Positions 1 to 9,686 of a DNA stretch of 64,000 nt are shown here, piece by piece. A model generated the notes under the pieces. That model did no database searches and was not told the origin of the DNA. It saw only the letters and a list, made by a program, of their open reading frames with translations. Each line of letters starts with the position of its first letter. Position 1 is the first letter of the stretch. The translations under genes and the position numbers were made by a program. The DNA is from Saprospiraceae bacterium. GTDB taxonomy: Bacteria; Bacteroidota; Bacteroidia; Chitinophagales; Saprospiraceae. The stretch spans positions 124,001-188,000 of the forward strand of contig CATQHI010000011.1 in NCBI GenBank assembly GCA_958295895.1, read 5' to 3'.

Positions 1-1705
1 CGATCCCCAGTCCGACCCGCTCGCGCGCCCAGGAAAGCCGCGCCGCCGTACAACGGCTCTACATCGCCATGCGCCACCTGCTCATCCGCGGCAGCTACAA
101 GCCCGGCGGCATGAGCGGCAAGACCCTGATGGATAGCCTCATGGTCCTGCGCCCCGAGATCTACGGCTCCATCACCGATACCGAGCGCGTGGAGCTCAAC
201 GGACTGCACTACGTCTTCCAGCGCCTGCCCCGGGGCATCGAGGAGTGCCGCTTCATCCGCCTCATCACCCGCGAGGGCTACGAGAACAGCCACTTCCCCC
301 CCATCGTACCGCCGAAGCGCCGCCGCAACGCCTACCGCATCGACGCCCACGAGCTGTACATCGAGATGACCCGTGGGCGCAGTGACATCTACGACATCCT
401 TACCCACCTGACCTTTCTCTACGCCGAGGCCAATAAAATCTACCGCAACAGCCTCGACAGCAAGGGCCGCCAGAAACGCGAGTGGCGGCTGCTGGCCGAG
501 ATCGTCGAGCACGAGCGCAAGGGGGAGGACTTCAGCCGCGAGACCGCCTACACCTACCTCAGCACCCTCCTGGGCCGTACCTACGACGAGGTGGTGGCCG
601 CCTGCCGCCGCTTCGCCACCGAGGAGCAGGTGAGCTCCCTTTTTCACATCACCTACTGGCTCGGTCACCTAGCGAAACAGGAACTGGAGGAAGATGCGGA
701 CCGCGAGGTGAGCTTTTCGAGTAGCCTGCGCGAAAAGACCGGTCACCACCACTACGGCGAACTCTGGGCGGAGGCCGTCAAGGCCCTGCTCCTCGAACGG
801 GGACTCATCGAGCGCCCCTTGCACATCGTAAGTGCCAATCTCCACAGCGTGATGAACACCCTGTTTGCACCTGCGTCCACCGCCCAGAAGCTACGCGGCA
901 ACCGGAACGTGTTCGACGTGGCCCGGGCCCTGTCGCAGCCGGACTACCGCCACCTGCGGCCCCTGGTCACGGAGCTGGCCCTGAAGAACGGCATGACCGA
1001 ACTGGTAGATACCAGCGGTAGCAACATCGGCGTGCAGCTTTTCGATACCGCCGCCTTCGATCCGGAGCTGGTGAGCCGGGAGTTGAAGTACGTGCCGGCG
1101 GCGGATCCGAAGCAGGCCCCCCGTCATCCTGGTGATGGATTATGCCTTTGGCGAGCAGGCCTACGAAAGTATGGACGAGCTGCTGCGGCCCTACCACGTG
1201 CCGGGTGAGGACGCCGCGGTCTACGACATGCCGGTGGCCAGCATCAATATTATGGGCAAGGCCGGCATCCTGGAGGGGGTCAAGGGCGACCTGATGATCC
1301 CCAACGCCCACATCTTCGAGGGCACGGCGGATAACTACCCCTTCCACAATGACTTCACCGCCACCCAGTTTGCCGATCAGGGGCTAGGGGGTGTATGCCG
1401 GCCCCATGGTCACCGTGCTCGGTACTAGTCTGCAGAACCGCGAGATCCTCGACTACTTTCTCCAGAGCAGTTGGCAGGCCGTGGGGCTGGAAATGGAGGG
1501 CGCCCACTACCAAAAGGCCATCCAGGCGGCCACCCATATCCGTAAGAGCGTCAACCCCGCGCTTAAACTTCGCTACGCCTACTACGCCAGTGATAACCCC
1601 CTGGTCACCGGCCACACCCTGGCCAGCGGTAGCCTGGGGGTGGATGGGGTGAAGCCTACCTACCTGATCACGGTAGAGATCCTGAAGCAAATCTTTGGGT
1701 CATAG
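1..1705 (+). pseudogene. DUF6909-like protein, interrupted by two frameshifts, 5' end outside the window
   Basis: The reading frame is open from the left edge and the first ATG at 69 is internal to an obviously coding stretch, so the start lies upstream. The protein resembles a roughly 560-residue Bacteroidota family that I recall as DUF6909, of unknown function. Its C-terminal part carries GLEMEGAHY, which resembles the MEGA motif of nucleoside phosphorylases; that link is inference. Two frameshifts break it. Removing one C from the run at about 1119-1124 restores APVILVMDYAFGEQ, and removing one G from the run at about 1387-1391 restores QGLGVYAGPMVTVLG. Both are single-base gains in homopolymers, so sequencing error is as likely as real decay. 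The stop is TAG at 1703-1705. Confidence 0.6.
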
Positions 1706-1771
1706 ATTAGGCAGGCAGCGCACTAGTCTATTGCCCAGGGAGTTTATCCGTCCACCCTATTTACTCCCTGC

Positions 1772-2909
1772 ATGCGCCTTCCGCTCCTCCTCTTTTTCCT
1801 CCTCTCGGTTGTTTGCTCGGCATCGGCCCAGTCGGATACCACTTATCTCAAGTGGTATGATTCCTTTCGCTCGTCCCAGCGCTACGCGGTAAATCCGTGG
1901 GTCAGCGTGCCCCTCATTGCGGGTGCTGCGCATCTGGGCCAGGTACGGCTGCTCAGTCTGCAGGATAAGCCTCCGCTTGACGTCGCCTTCATCGAGTCGC
2001 TCCGTAAGGAAGATGTGAATAGGTTTGATCGAATCGCCGTACGGCGCGACTTCGATAAGCAGAAGCAGGCGCTGATTCAGAGCGGCTACTTTTTTGACAC
2101 CGGGCAGTGGGCACCCCTGGCGCTGTTCGTCTGGAAGAAGTACCGCCACGACTGGCTCGACATCAGCCTGATGTACCTCGAGGCCCAGGCCACCCAGGGC
2201 TTGTTTTACGGCTACGCCCCCTTCGGGCCTACGGTGGTAGACCGGCTGCGCCCCGTCACCTACTACTCCTCCGACACGGAGACCGAGCGCCTTACGGACG
2301 GCAACAATCGCAACAGCATGTTCAGTGGGCACGTCTCCACCATGTCGACGGGGGTTCTACTTCGTGGCGCGCATGGTCGACGACTACAACCCCCAGCTTA
2401 CCGGCGGGCAGCGTATCCTGCTCTATACCGGCGCTACCCTACCCTCCCTCTACGGTGGCTGGCTGCGCATCAAGGGGCTCAAGCACTACCCTAGCGACGT
2501 GCTCATCGGGCTGGGGGTAGGAGCCATCAGCGGCATCGGCGTACCGAGCCTGCACAAGTGGTGGAAGCGGCGGCATCCGGGCAGCCGCGTAGCCCTCCGC
2601 CCGGTATTCGGTGGTGGGGCGGCGGGACTGGCCTTTAGTCTACAGTACTGCTCCGGGTCCATCTTCGCCCCGTCGGCGCCGCACTCGCCGCCAAAGCACG
2701 ATCAGCCCGGTAAGGAGCAGCACGATGGGCCAGATACTGATCAGCCCCAGCACCAGCTCCTGAATGAGCTCCCAACCAAACACGAAGGCGCTACCAGTAC
2801 GGCTCCAGAAGCCCCGTTCGTAGGCCGTGCCAGTCTCGCGGTACTCCTGCGTTTGATAGAGGTTCAGGGTAAGCGTAGAGAGGCTCACCTGATCGCGCAG
2901 GTAGCGTAG
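1772..2909 (+). pseudogene. PAP2-superfamily phosphatase, copy 1, one frameshift
   Basis: A signal peptide (MRLPLLLFFLLSVVCSASAQ) is followed by a type 2 phosphatidic acid phosphatase core: RLRPVTYY, SGHVS, then RIKGLKHYPSDV, matching the RP / SGH / RxxxxxH-D motif order of this family of membrane or periplasmic lipid phosphatases. An extra G in the run near 2350-2355 shifts the frame in the middle of the core; without it the text reads STGFYFVARMVDDYN. The second half stays open to 2909, which overlaps the opposite-strand DUF4349 gene by about 270 bases. The homologous copy 2 ends at the equivalent of about 2640, so the true end is probably near there and the tail is readthrough. It is a tandem paralogue of the gene at 3611. 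Confidence 0.6.
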
Positions 2910-3495
2910 CCTGCCCTCCTGTGCCTCAATCTCTTCGGTGATGGTCCGAATCTTCTCCTCGGCGTTGAGAATGTCCTCCACCCGTTCGGGCGCGGGTGCG
3001 CAGAATGTCAATGTAACGGTCACGCACCGTGCGCTTGGTCTGGAGCCGGCTCTCCAGGTCGAGCCACTCCTCGGTGACGTTGCGGCTGTCGAGGTTCTGG
3101 TAGTCGATGTGCTCGGCCAGGTGGGGCAGCTCATCGAGCACCGGCTGTAGACGATCGGCGGGCAGTCGCAGCACCAGCTCGGCGGTGAGCTCGTAGGGCG
3201 AGTTGGTGCGGTGCTGACTGGCTACGAAACCGCCCCGCCGGGCCAGGAGGGTGCTGAGTTGGTACAGGGCGGAGTCGAGGTCGGTGACCTCGGCGCGGAC
3301 CGTGGCGGTGTAGATGATGCGTTGCTGGTTGTCCCGCCAAGGCGTTTGCACCTGCGGCCCCGGCAGATTTGGGGGAGGGGGTTCTGCTGTTTGTGGTGCG
3401 ACGAGGTCAACCTCGTTGGTGGCGTATGCTTCTAACTGGGGCTCCTGGCTACAGGCGGTGAGGAGAAGTAAAAGGAAGAAAATTGCAAAACGCAT
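2640..3495 (-). pseudogene. DUF4349 lipoprotein, one frameshift
   Basis: The start at 3495 gives MRFAIFFLLLLLTACSQEP, a lipoprotein signal with lipobox LTAC; an ATG 27 bases upstream is in frame but less apt. The body has the DUF4349 pattern: a central domain with RIIYTATVRAEVTDLDSAL, a coiled-coil stretch (ILNAEEKIRTITEEIEAQEG), then a C-terminal membrane segment (IWPIVLLLTGLIVLW) and an Arg-rich tail. The frame breaks at about 2995-3000: removing one C (minus strand) from a CCC run joins YIDILRTAPERVEDILN. The family's function is unknown to me; some members sit near mechanosensitive or envelope genes. It lies convergent to the first PAP2 gene and between the two PAP2 copies. Confidence 0.65.
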
Positions 3496-3522
3496 ACGGG
3501 AGTTCTTTTTCCCTAGATGCAC

Positions 3523-3610
3523 CTACGGTCCAAAAAGCATACACCCCCTCCATAATTAGCCAACCGGCTACGGAGTTAGGTAGTTGTAAACCCTGAGTTA
3601 AGTCCAGCGT
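3523..3610. other. Divergent intergenic spacer between DUF4349 and PAP2 copy 2
   Basis: This short AT-richer gap separates two diverging starts. It should contain promoters for both, but I see no convincing TANNTTTG element. Nothing else is recognised here. Confidence 0.3.
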
Positions 3611-4474
3611 ATGTTGCGTTTTTTCTACCTAGCCCTCCTCCTTAGTTTCTTTGCTCCGCTACCGGCCCAGCAGCTGTCTGACCGAGCCGTTGACCCAGGA
3701 CTGAGTCCGTCTACCGCGTCCGTACGCTCTACGAGGGGGTAGGGGGGGCTGGCCGTCATGCTGGGTAGCACCGCCGGTATTGATGCCCTGCGCGATAAGC
3801 CGGACATCAGCGACGAGACCCTGCAACGCCTACAGACTACCGAGACCAGTCGCCTCGACCGTTGGGGGCTGGAGCAGGACGCCCTCAGTCGCCGCAGGGG
3901 GAGGATGCCAGTGATCGGGTGTTTAACGCGTCCATTCTCCTCACCGCCGGGCTATTTATCGACAAAAAATTCCGCAAGGACTGGCTCGACATTAGCGTAC
4001 TCTACCTGCAGGCGCACGCGCTGAGCGCGGCTACCTACGCCTACTCTCCGCTGGGGCCGCGCTTCATCGACCGGTACCGTCCCCATCGTGTACTACAGGG
4101 AGCTGAGCTACGACGAGCGGCGGGCCGGCAACAACCGCAACGGTTTTTTCAGCGGCCACGTCTCGACCACCGCCGTGGGTACCTTCTTCTTTACCAAGGT
4201 GCTCTCGGATTATAATCCGCAGTGGACGGGCACCCAGCGGGCGCTGGCCTTCACCCTGGCCGCCCTGCCCCCGGCCTATGTGGGCGTGCAGCGGGTACGG
4301 GCGCTCAAGCACTTTCCGACCGATTCGGTGGTGGGCCTCGGCGTGGGCGCCTTTTTCGGCGTGATGGTGCCACAGGTGCACAAGGTCTGGCAGCGCAGGC
4401 ACGTCAGTCAGCTTAGCATCGGGGGCCACTACGGGGACGGCGCGGGCAGTGCCGGCCTAGTGCTTACTTTTTAG
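3611..4474 (+). pseudogene. PAP2-superfamily phosphatase, copy 2, several frameshifts
   Basis: The ATG at 3611 opens a signal peptide (MLRFFYLALLLSFFAPLPAQ). Pieced together across frames, the protein matches copy 1: KKFRKDWLDISVLYLQAHA, RYRPIVYYREL, NNRNGFFSGHVSTT and RVRALKHFPTDSVVGLG, which are the RP, SGH and RxxxxxH-D motifs of PAP2 phosphatases. At least four breaks are needed: a lost base (or two gained) near 3695-3705, an extra G in the seven-G run at about 3737-3745 (an in-frame TAG lies at about 3737), a lost base near 3890-3902, and an extra C at about 4079-4082. The mix of gains and losses makes real decay more credible here than in the neighbours. The stop TAG at 4472-4474 adjoins a copy of the GC-rich repeat. 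Confidence 0.6.
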
Positions 4475-4491
4475 GCGGGGCCGCGGGTGCA
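4474..4491 (-). repeat. Dispersed GC-rich repeat, copy 1
   Basis: GGCGGGGCCGCGGGTGCA on the plus strand, an exact match to the core found at nine other places. It begins at the last base of the upstream stop codon. It is the one copy whose orientation is opposite to the next gene. Confidence 0.75.
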
Positions 4492-4510
4492 GGGTTTTAG
4501 GTGGGCGGAC

Positions 4511-4518
4511 TATCTTTC
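4511..4518 (+). promoter_or_regulatory. Possible -7 element for the NagB/PIG-L gene
   Basis: TATCTTTC matches the Bacteroidota -7 consensus TANNTTTG at seven of eight bases and lies 19 bases before the ATG. No clear -33 TTTG is seen at the right distance. Confidence 0.35.
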
Positions 4519-4537
4519 CCCTTTATACCCCGCCACT

Positions 4538-6499
4538 ATGCTCGACCTCCTGACCATCCACGATACTGCCCAGGCCGATATCACCTACCGCCACGTGGGT
4601 AGTACCGACGTGACCCGCTACGAGAAGATGCACGTGGAGGTGTTCCGCGATTCGGGGCAGGCCTCCATCGCCGTGGCCCACGAGATCGCCGACCTGATGC
4701 GCGACAAGGCCTCCCGCGGCGAAAAGTGTGTGCTGGGACTGGCGACGGGCTCCTCACCGATCCGCGTATACGCCGAGTTGGTGCGCTTACACCGGGAGGA
4801 GGGACTGGACTTCAGCCACGTCATCACCTTTAACCTGGATGAGTACTACGAGCTGCCGCCGGCCAACCGTAACTCCTACTGGTACTTCATGCACGATCAC
4901 CTGTTTAACCACGTCAACGTAGCACCGCGCAACATCAACATTCCGAAGGGCAACATCCCCCTGGATGAGGTGTACCGCCACTGCATGGACTACGAGGCCA
5001 GAATCAAGGCGGCCGGGGGGCTCGACTTTCAGCTACTCGGCATCGGCCGCACCGGTCACGTGGGCTTCAATGAACCGGGCTCCAACTCCCGCTCGCTGAC
5101 CCGCCTGATCACCCTCGACCACCTCACGCGGGTGGATGCGGCCGGCGACTTCCAGGGGATCTCCAACGTACCCACCCGGGCGGTGACCATGGGCATCCAG
5201 ACCATCAACCAGGCGCGGCGCATCGTGCTGCTGGCCTGGGGACACAAGAAGGCCGAGATCATCCAGCAGACGGTCGAGGGGGAGCGGACCTCGGAAATTC
5301 CGGCTACCTACCTGCAGGAGCACCCCAACGTAACGGTGTTGCTGGATGAGGAGTCCAGCGCCGAGCTGCGCCGCTTCAACACCCCCTGGCTGGTGGGGCC
5401 CTGCGACTGGACCGATACGCTGGAGCGTAAGGCCATCGTGTGGCTGAGCCGCCACGTAGATAAGCCCATCCTGAAGCTGACCGAGCGCGATTACAATAGC
5501 AACGGCATGTCGGACCTACTGGCCCTTTACGGCTCGGCCTACGACCTCAACATTCGCATGTTCAACCAGCTGCAGCACACCATTACGGGGTGGCCGGGTG
5601 GTAAGTACGGCTTCGACGATACCTTCCGGCCGGAGCGGGCCGATCCGGAGATCAAGCGGGTGATCATCTTCAGTCCCCACCCGGACGACGACGTGATCTC
5701 CATGGGCGGTACCTTCGAGCGGCTCATCGCCCAGGGGCACGACGTACACGTTGCCTACCAGACCAGCGGCAACAATGCGGTGACTAATGCCGACGCACGG
5801 CGCTACGCCGAGTTCAGCCGCGACCTGAGCGAGAACTTCGGGGCGGGCAACGCGCGGCTCGACTTCATCATCAACGAGCTCAGTGACACCAGCACCGGGG
5901 CCAAGGCCGACTCGGCCGACATCCGCAAGATCAAGTCCCTGATTCGCCGGGGCGAGGCCATCGCCGGGGCCCGCTTCGTGGGGGCGGCCGACGACCACAT
6001 TCACTTTCTGGACCTGCCCTTCTACGAAACCGGTAGCAACCGCAAGAATGAGCTCGGGGTGGAAGACGTTCGGATCACGCGCGAACTCATCGAGCGCGTA
6101 CGGCCCCACCAGATCTTTGCCGCCGGTGACCTGGCCGATCCCCACGGCACCCATAAGGTATGCCTGGACTCCATCTTTATGGCCCTGGAGGAGCTCAAGG
6201 GCGATCGGCCCGCCTGGCTCGCCGATACCTGGCTCTGGCTCTACCGCGGGGCCTGGCAGGAGTGGCCCATCCACGAGATCGAGATGGCCGTGCCGATGAG
6301 TCCGGCCCAGGTGGAGGCCAAGCGCAACGCCATCTTCTTCCACCAGAGCCAGAAGGACGGCGCGATGTTCCAGGGCGAGGACAACCGGGAGTTCTGGCAG
6401 CGGGCCGAGCAGCGCAACCGCGAGACCGCCCGGCTGTACAATCAGTTGGGGCTCACCGAGTACGAGGCCATGGAGGCCTTCCGGCGGCGGGATTTTTAG
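4538..6499 (+). CDS. nagB: Glucosamine-6-phosphate deaminase fused to a PIG-L/LmbE deacetylase domain
   Basis: The N-terminal half is a NagB-type sugar-phosphate isomerase/deaminase: LATGSSPIRVY at about residues 66-76, NLDEYYELP near 99, and GRTGHVGFNEPGS near 170. The C-terminal half is a PIG-L/LmbE-type zinc deacetylase: FSPHPDDDVISMGG near 377 and DPHGTHK near 533. The two would act in the cytosol on amino sugars, deaminating glucosamine-6-phosphate to fructose-6-phosphate and removing N-acyl groups. This long fusion (about 653 residues) is known in Bacteroidota. I chose the ATG at 4538 because the 17 codons upstream look non-coding and a -7-like element precedes it. The gene is intact although all four genes before it are broken. 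Confidence 0.9.
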   Translation: MLDLLTIHDTAQADITYRHVGSTDVTRYEKMHVEVFRDSGQASIAVAHEIADLMRDKASRGEKCVLGLATGSSPIRVYAELVRLHREEGLDFSHVITFNLDEYYELPPANRNSYWYFMHDHLFNHVNVAPRNINIPKGNIPLDEVYRHCMDYEARIKAAGGLDFQLLGIGRTGHVGFNEPGSNSRSLTRLITLDHLTRVDAAGDFQGISNVPTRAVTMGIQTINQARRIVLLAWGHKKAEIIQQTVEGERTSEIPATYLQEHPNVTVLLDEESSAELRRFNTPWLVGPCDWTDTLERKAIVWLSRHVDKPILKLTERDYNSNGMSDLLALYGSAYDLNIRMFNQLQHTITGWPGGKYGFDDTFRPERADPEIKRVIIFSPHPDDDVISMGGTFERLIAQGHDVHVAYQTSGNNAVTNADARRYAEFSRDLSENFGAGNARLDFIINELSDTSTGAKADSADIRKIKSLIRRGEAIAGARFVGAADDHIHFLDLPFYETGSNRKNELGVEDVRITRELIERVRPHQIFAAGDLADPHGTHKVCLDSIFMALEELKGDRPAWLADTWLWLYRGAWQEWPIHEIEMAVPMSPAQVEAKRNAIFFHQSQKDGAMFQGEDNREFWQRAEQRNRETARLYNQLGLTEYEAMEAFRRRDF

Positions 6500-6612
6500 G
6501 CGGCGTACACTATTTAATTATTGCTACGGGTTAATAGGGTGCCTTTCGTGCCGTGGCCGGCTATTGCTGGTGCGGACTCCTGCTTTCTGTCTCTCATATA
6601 CACCCGTCTTCC

Positions 6613-9510
6613 GTGTCGACCCTTCCCCTACTGCGCTTTTGCGTAGGTCTCTGCTTCTTCGTACTTACCCCCCTTAGCGCCCAGGAAATTTGTGACAATG
6701 GCCGCGACGACGACGGTGACGGTCTCATCGATCTTAACGACACGGCAGATTGTAGCTGTAGCATACCCGCTACTACTACGTCCCTACTACCTAACCCTTC
6801 CCTCGAAGATTTCGCCACCGATCAGCCGGGCTGCGCCTCCCGCCAGCCGGGGGGACTACCCGATGCGGTCGATCAGGCCAACTGTCTGGTGGGCTGGCAG
6901 CGCGTCAGCCTAGGCACCACCGACGCCTGGAACGCCTTCACCCTGTCGAATGCCGGGCCGGCCTTTCCCGAGGCCCTGCCCCAACCCCTACCGAGCGGCA
7001 CCGGAGTAGCGGGTTTTTGGATTGGCGTGCGCGATACGCCCCGCGGTGGATACCGCAACGCCGACGGCAGTATCGCGAGCACCTACCGCGAATACCTGGC
7101 CACCTGCTTTATTAATGGTGCTACGCTGCAACGTGGCGAGAACTACCGCCTCACCTTTTCGCTAGGCTTCATGGAACCCCAGGAGATGGAGCTAGAAAAT
7201 GCCGACGTCCCCGTACTCCTTAGCTCCCCCGATCCGGTAGAACTGGCCATCTATGGCGTACGCGAGTGTGAGCAGCTCGACTACGGTGATTTTTTTGGCT
7301 GTCCGGAGGAGTCCGGGGCGGAGGGCTACGAGCTCATCACCACCGTGGAAGTGGTAGGTACGGCCGGTAGCTGGACACCGACTACGGTAGACTTTATCCC
7401 ACGGAGCGAGTACGCCGGCTTTGCCATCGGCGGCTCCTGTGGGGACGACATTCGCCAGCCCAACGCACGGGGCTACCGCAACTATTACTTCATCGACGAC
7501 CTCATCCTGAACCTTGCCACGGCCTTCGAACAGCCGGTGGTTGGGGGCTTCAAGCAGTCGGTGGCCGGCCCGGTCTCGGTGGAGGGACAGACCATTTGTG
7601 CCCCCGAAATCACCCTACGGGGCCGCCCCCAGGAGGCAGCTATCTATCAATGGTATCACGATGGTGTTGCCCTGGCGGGGGCTACCGAGCCGACGCTGAT
7701 CCTACAGCCCTCCCCCACCATCGACGGAGCCTACGCGATGCGCGTGACTTCCCCGGCGGGTTGTGCGGTGACCGAGGCGGTGAAGATCCAGCGCCCCATC
7801 CTCTACGATCAGGTAGCCGATAGCGTGGCCCTCTGTCAGCGGGGGGAGGAAGTGACCATCTTTGCTCCGCAGGCTACGGGAGCCAGCTACATCTGGAGTA
7901 CCGGCACCACCGGCCCTTCCTTTACTACCGCCGAGCCGGGTACCTACTCGGTCACCGTAAGTACGGCCTGCGAGCAGCGGGTGGAGGACTTCGTGGTCAC
8001 CGATACCGAAGCGACTACCTACTGCTTCCGCATCACACCCGAGCAGCCCTGCCTTGGCGATACGGTATCCGTGACCTTTGAGTCTGATTGGTACATCCCC
8101 ACCGGCATCTACGCCTTACCCGACGGCAACCTCCAGTACTTCGATCAGCGTAGTGCTCCGCTACAACTCATCGCCGGGCAGACTACCAGCCTACAGGCCT
8201 ACGTAATCACTACCTGTGGACTGCGTCTGACCGAGGTTCCCATTCCCGAGCTAACGCCCTACACCGCCGAAGCCGAGCTACGCGACCTGAACTGCCACGG
8301 CCCCACCGGTCGGATCAGTCTGCCGATGAAAGAACCCGGAGTGAGCTACACCTGGACCGACCCCAAGGGCAACCCGATCTACGGAGCCGACCATGAGGTC
8401 ACCGCCCTCACCGCCGGTACCTACACCGTCGAACTGGAAGGAACGACCCACTGCCCCACCACTCTCTCCTACACCCTTACGGCTAACGATAACTTCAGTC
8501 TCGCGGTCAGTGCCACCGATGTCACCTGCGGCAGCGATGCCACCGCCCTGGCCCTGCCCACCGGAGGTACGCCCCCCTACCGGGTAGACTGGCGCAAGGC
8601 GGCCGACGAGGAGCCCCTCGGTCCGCCCCAGGCCGTCGCCCGTGATCTCGACCGCGGGGGGTGGCACGCAATGGTAACCGACAGTAACGGCTGTAAGACC
8701 GCCACCGACTTCGTAGTCGGGGGGCCGGAGCGCCTGAGGGTCACGGCTACGCCCGATTACCTGAGTTGCCATTCGGATACCGCTGGGGTAGCACTGGTGG
8801 ATGTACGGGGTGGTACGGTTCCCTACCGCTACTCAACCTTACGCAAGAAGGCCTACAGTGATACTTCCCTACTTACCGGTCTTACCGCCGGTGTTCACCG
8901 GGTAGTGGTCGAAGATGCCGCAGGGTGCACTTCCTACCCCTACCCCGTGCACGTAGAGCTGCCCACCACCTTCGAGCTCGATGCCGGGGCAGACCAGGCC
9001 GTCACCTGGGGCGAGCCCGTCACACTGGAGGCTACAGTAGACGGTATCGACCCCTCGAACGGGGAGGTGCGCTGGACCCCGGCTGCTAGTTTAGCTTTTC
9101 CCGACGCGCCGCGGAGCGCGCTACGCGCTGTCGCTACTCCTTCGCAGACCACCACCTACGCCGTCACCTTTACCTCGTCCGAGAACTGTACCCGTACGGA
9201 TAGCGTAACGGTCGCCGTTGACCGGGAGTCGCACCTTTACGCCCCTACCGCCTTCAGTCCTAACGGAGACAACACCAACGACCGCTTTACCCTATACACC
9301 AACGCCGCAGTAGCAGCCGTACCCGCCCTGCAGGTCTACGACCGCTGGGGCAATATGGTCTGGGAAAAGCCCAGCGAGGGAAGGGCGGAGTGGGACGGTA
9401 CCTTCGCCGGCCAGCCGGTCAATCAGGGGGTGTACGTTTATCTAGGAAAAATACTGCTACGTGATGGGTCTACCCAGCGCGTACGGGGCAGCGTACTCCT
9501 GACGCGCTAA
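6613..9510 (+). CDS. Large secreted protein with SprB-like repeats and a type IX secretion (type B) C-terminal domain
   Basis: A GTG at 6613 gives a compact signal peptide ending LTPLSAQ; a GTG at 6553 would add 20 residues. Next comes a Cys-rich segment with an acidic, calcium-binding-like loop (NGRDDDGDGLIDLND), then a conserved beta domain shared with the next gene, an Ig-like pair, and about three SprB-type repeats in the 570-800 region (VTCGSDATALALPTGGTPPY is one core). The last 90 residues (APTAFSPNGDNTNDRF, VYDRWGNMVWE, WDGTF, GVYVYLG) form the gliding-motility-associated C-terminal domain that directs export by the type IX system. It is probably a cell-surface adhesin or matrix protein. 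Ligand and role are unknown. Confidence 0.8.
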   Translation: MSTLPLLRFCVGLCFFVLTPLSAQEICDNGRDDDGDGLIDLNDTADCSCSIPATTTSLLPNPSLEDFATDQPGCASRQPGGLPDAVDQANCLVGWQRVSLGTTDAWNAFTLSNAGPAFPEALPQPLPSGTGVAGFWIGVRDTPRGGYRNADGSIASTYREYLATCFINGATLQRGENYRLTFSLGFMEPQEMELENADVPVLLSSPDPVELAIYGVRECEQLDYGDFFGCPEESGAEGYELITTVEVVGTAGSWTPTTVDFIPRSEYAGFAIGGSCGDDIRQPNARGYRNYYFIDDLILNLATAFEQPVVGGFKQSVAGPVSVEGQTICAPEITLRGRPQEAAIYQWYHDGVALAGATEPTLILQPSPTIDGAYAMRVTSPAGCAVTEAVKIQRPILYDQVADSVALCQRGEEVTIFAPQATGASYIWSTGTTGPSFTTAEPGTYSVTVSTACEQRVEDFVVTDTEATTYCFRITPEQPCLGDTVSVTFESDWYIPTGIYALPDGNLQYFDQRSAPLQLIAGQTTSLQAYVITTCGLRLTEVPIPELTPYTAEAELRDLNCHGPTGRISLPMKEPGVSYTWTDPKGNPIYGADHEVTALTAGTYTVELEGTTHCPTTLSYTLTANDNFSLAVSATDVTCGSDATALALPTGGTPPYRVDWRKAADEEPLGPPQAVARDLDRGGWHAMVTDSNGCKTATDFVVGGPERLRVTATPDYLSCHSDTAGVALVDVRGGTVPYRYSTLRKKAYSDTSLLTGLTAGVHRVVVEDAAGCTSYPYPVHVELPTTFELDAGADQAVTWGEPVTLEATVDGIDPSNGEVRWTPAASLAFPDAPRSALRAVATPSQTTTYAVTFTSSENCTRTDSVTVAVDRESHLYAPTAFSPNGDNTNDRFTLYTNAAVAAVPALQVYDRWGNMVWEKPSEGRAEWDGTFAGQPVNQGVYVYLGKILLRDGSTQRVRGSVLLTR

Positions 9511-9686
9511 GGGGGCTGAGGTGTTAAAGTGACTACTTATTTTCTCCGAGCGTTAACTTTTGGGCCGCGCCTACGGTTCATGATATATATTTATTGCGCT
9601 AAGCGTAAAGTTTTTTATCTTAGCGCTGTCTTTTACACTATTGAACTAAACACAACACAGTGAACTTCGCTCGCTCGATCCTCATA
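9511..9686. other. Intergenic region upstream of the second T9SS cargo gene
   Basis: This gap is clearly richer in A+T than its surroundings. It holds TATATTTATTG at about 9584-9594 and TATCTTAG at 9616-9623, both resembling Bacteroidota -7 elements, and an inverted repeat annotated separately. Confidence 0.45.
9596..9626. promoter_or_regulatory. Inverted repeat GCGCTAAG / CTTAGCGC, candidate operator
   Basis: Perfect 8-base arms at 9596-9603 and 9619-9626 are separated by 15 bases. The right arm overlaps the possible -7 box TATCTTAG, as expected of a repressor site, and the spacing would place the arms on roughly the same helix face. A hairpin in the leader RNA is the alternative. Confidence 0.4.

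Noticed and set aside
5516-6343. A 275-codon open frame on the minus strand inside the NagB/PIG-L gene
   Set aside because: It is antisense to a gene with clear catalytic motifs, and its product has the Gly/Val/Arg bias of a GC-rich shadow frame.
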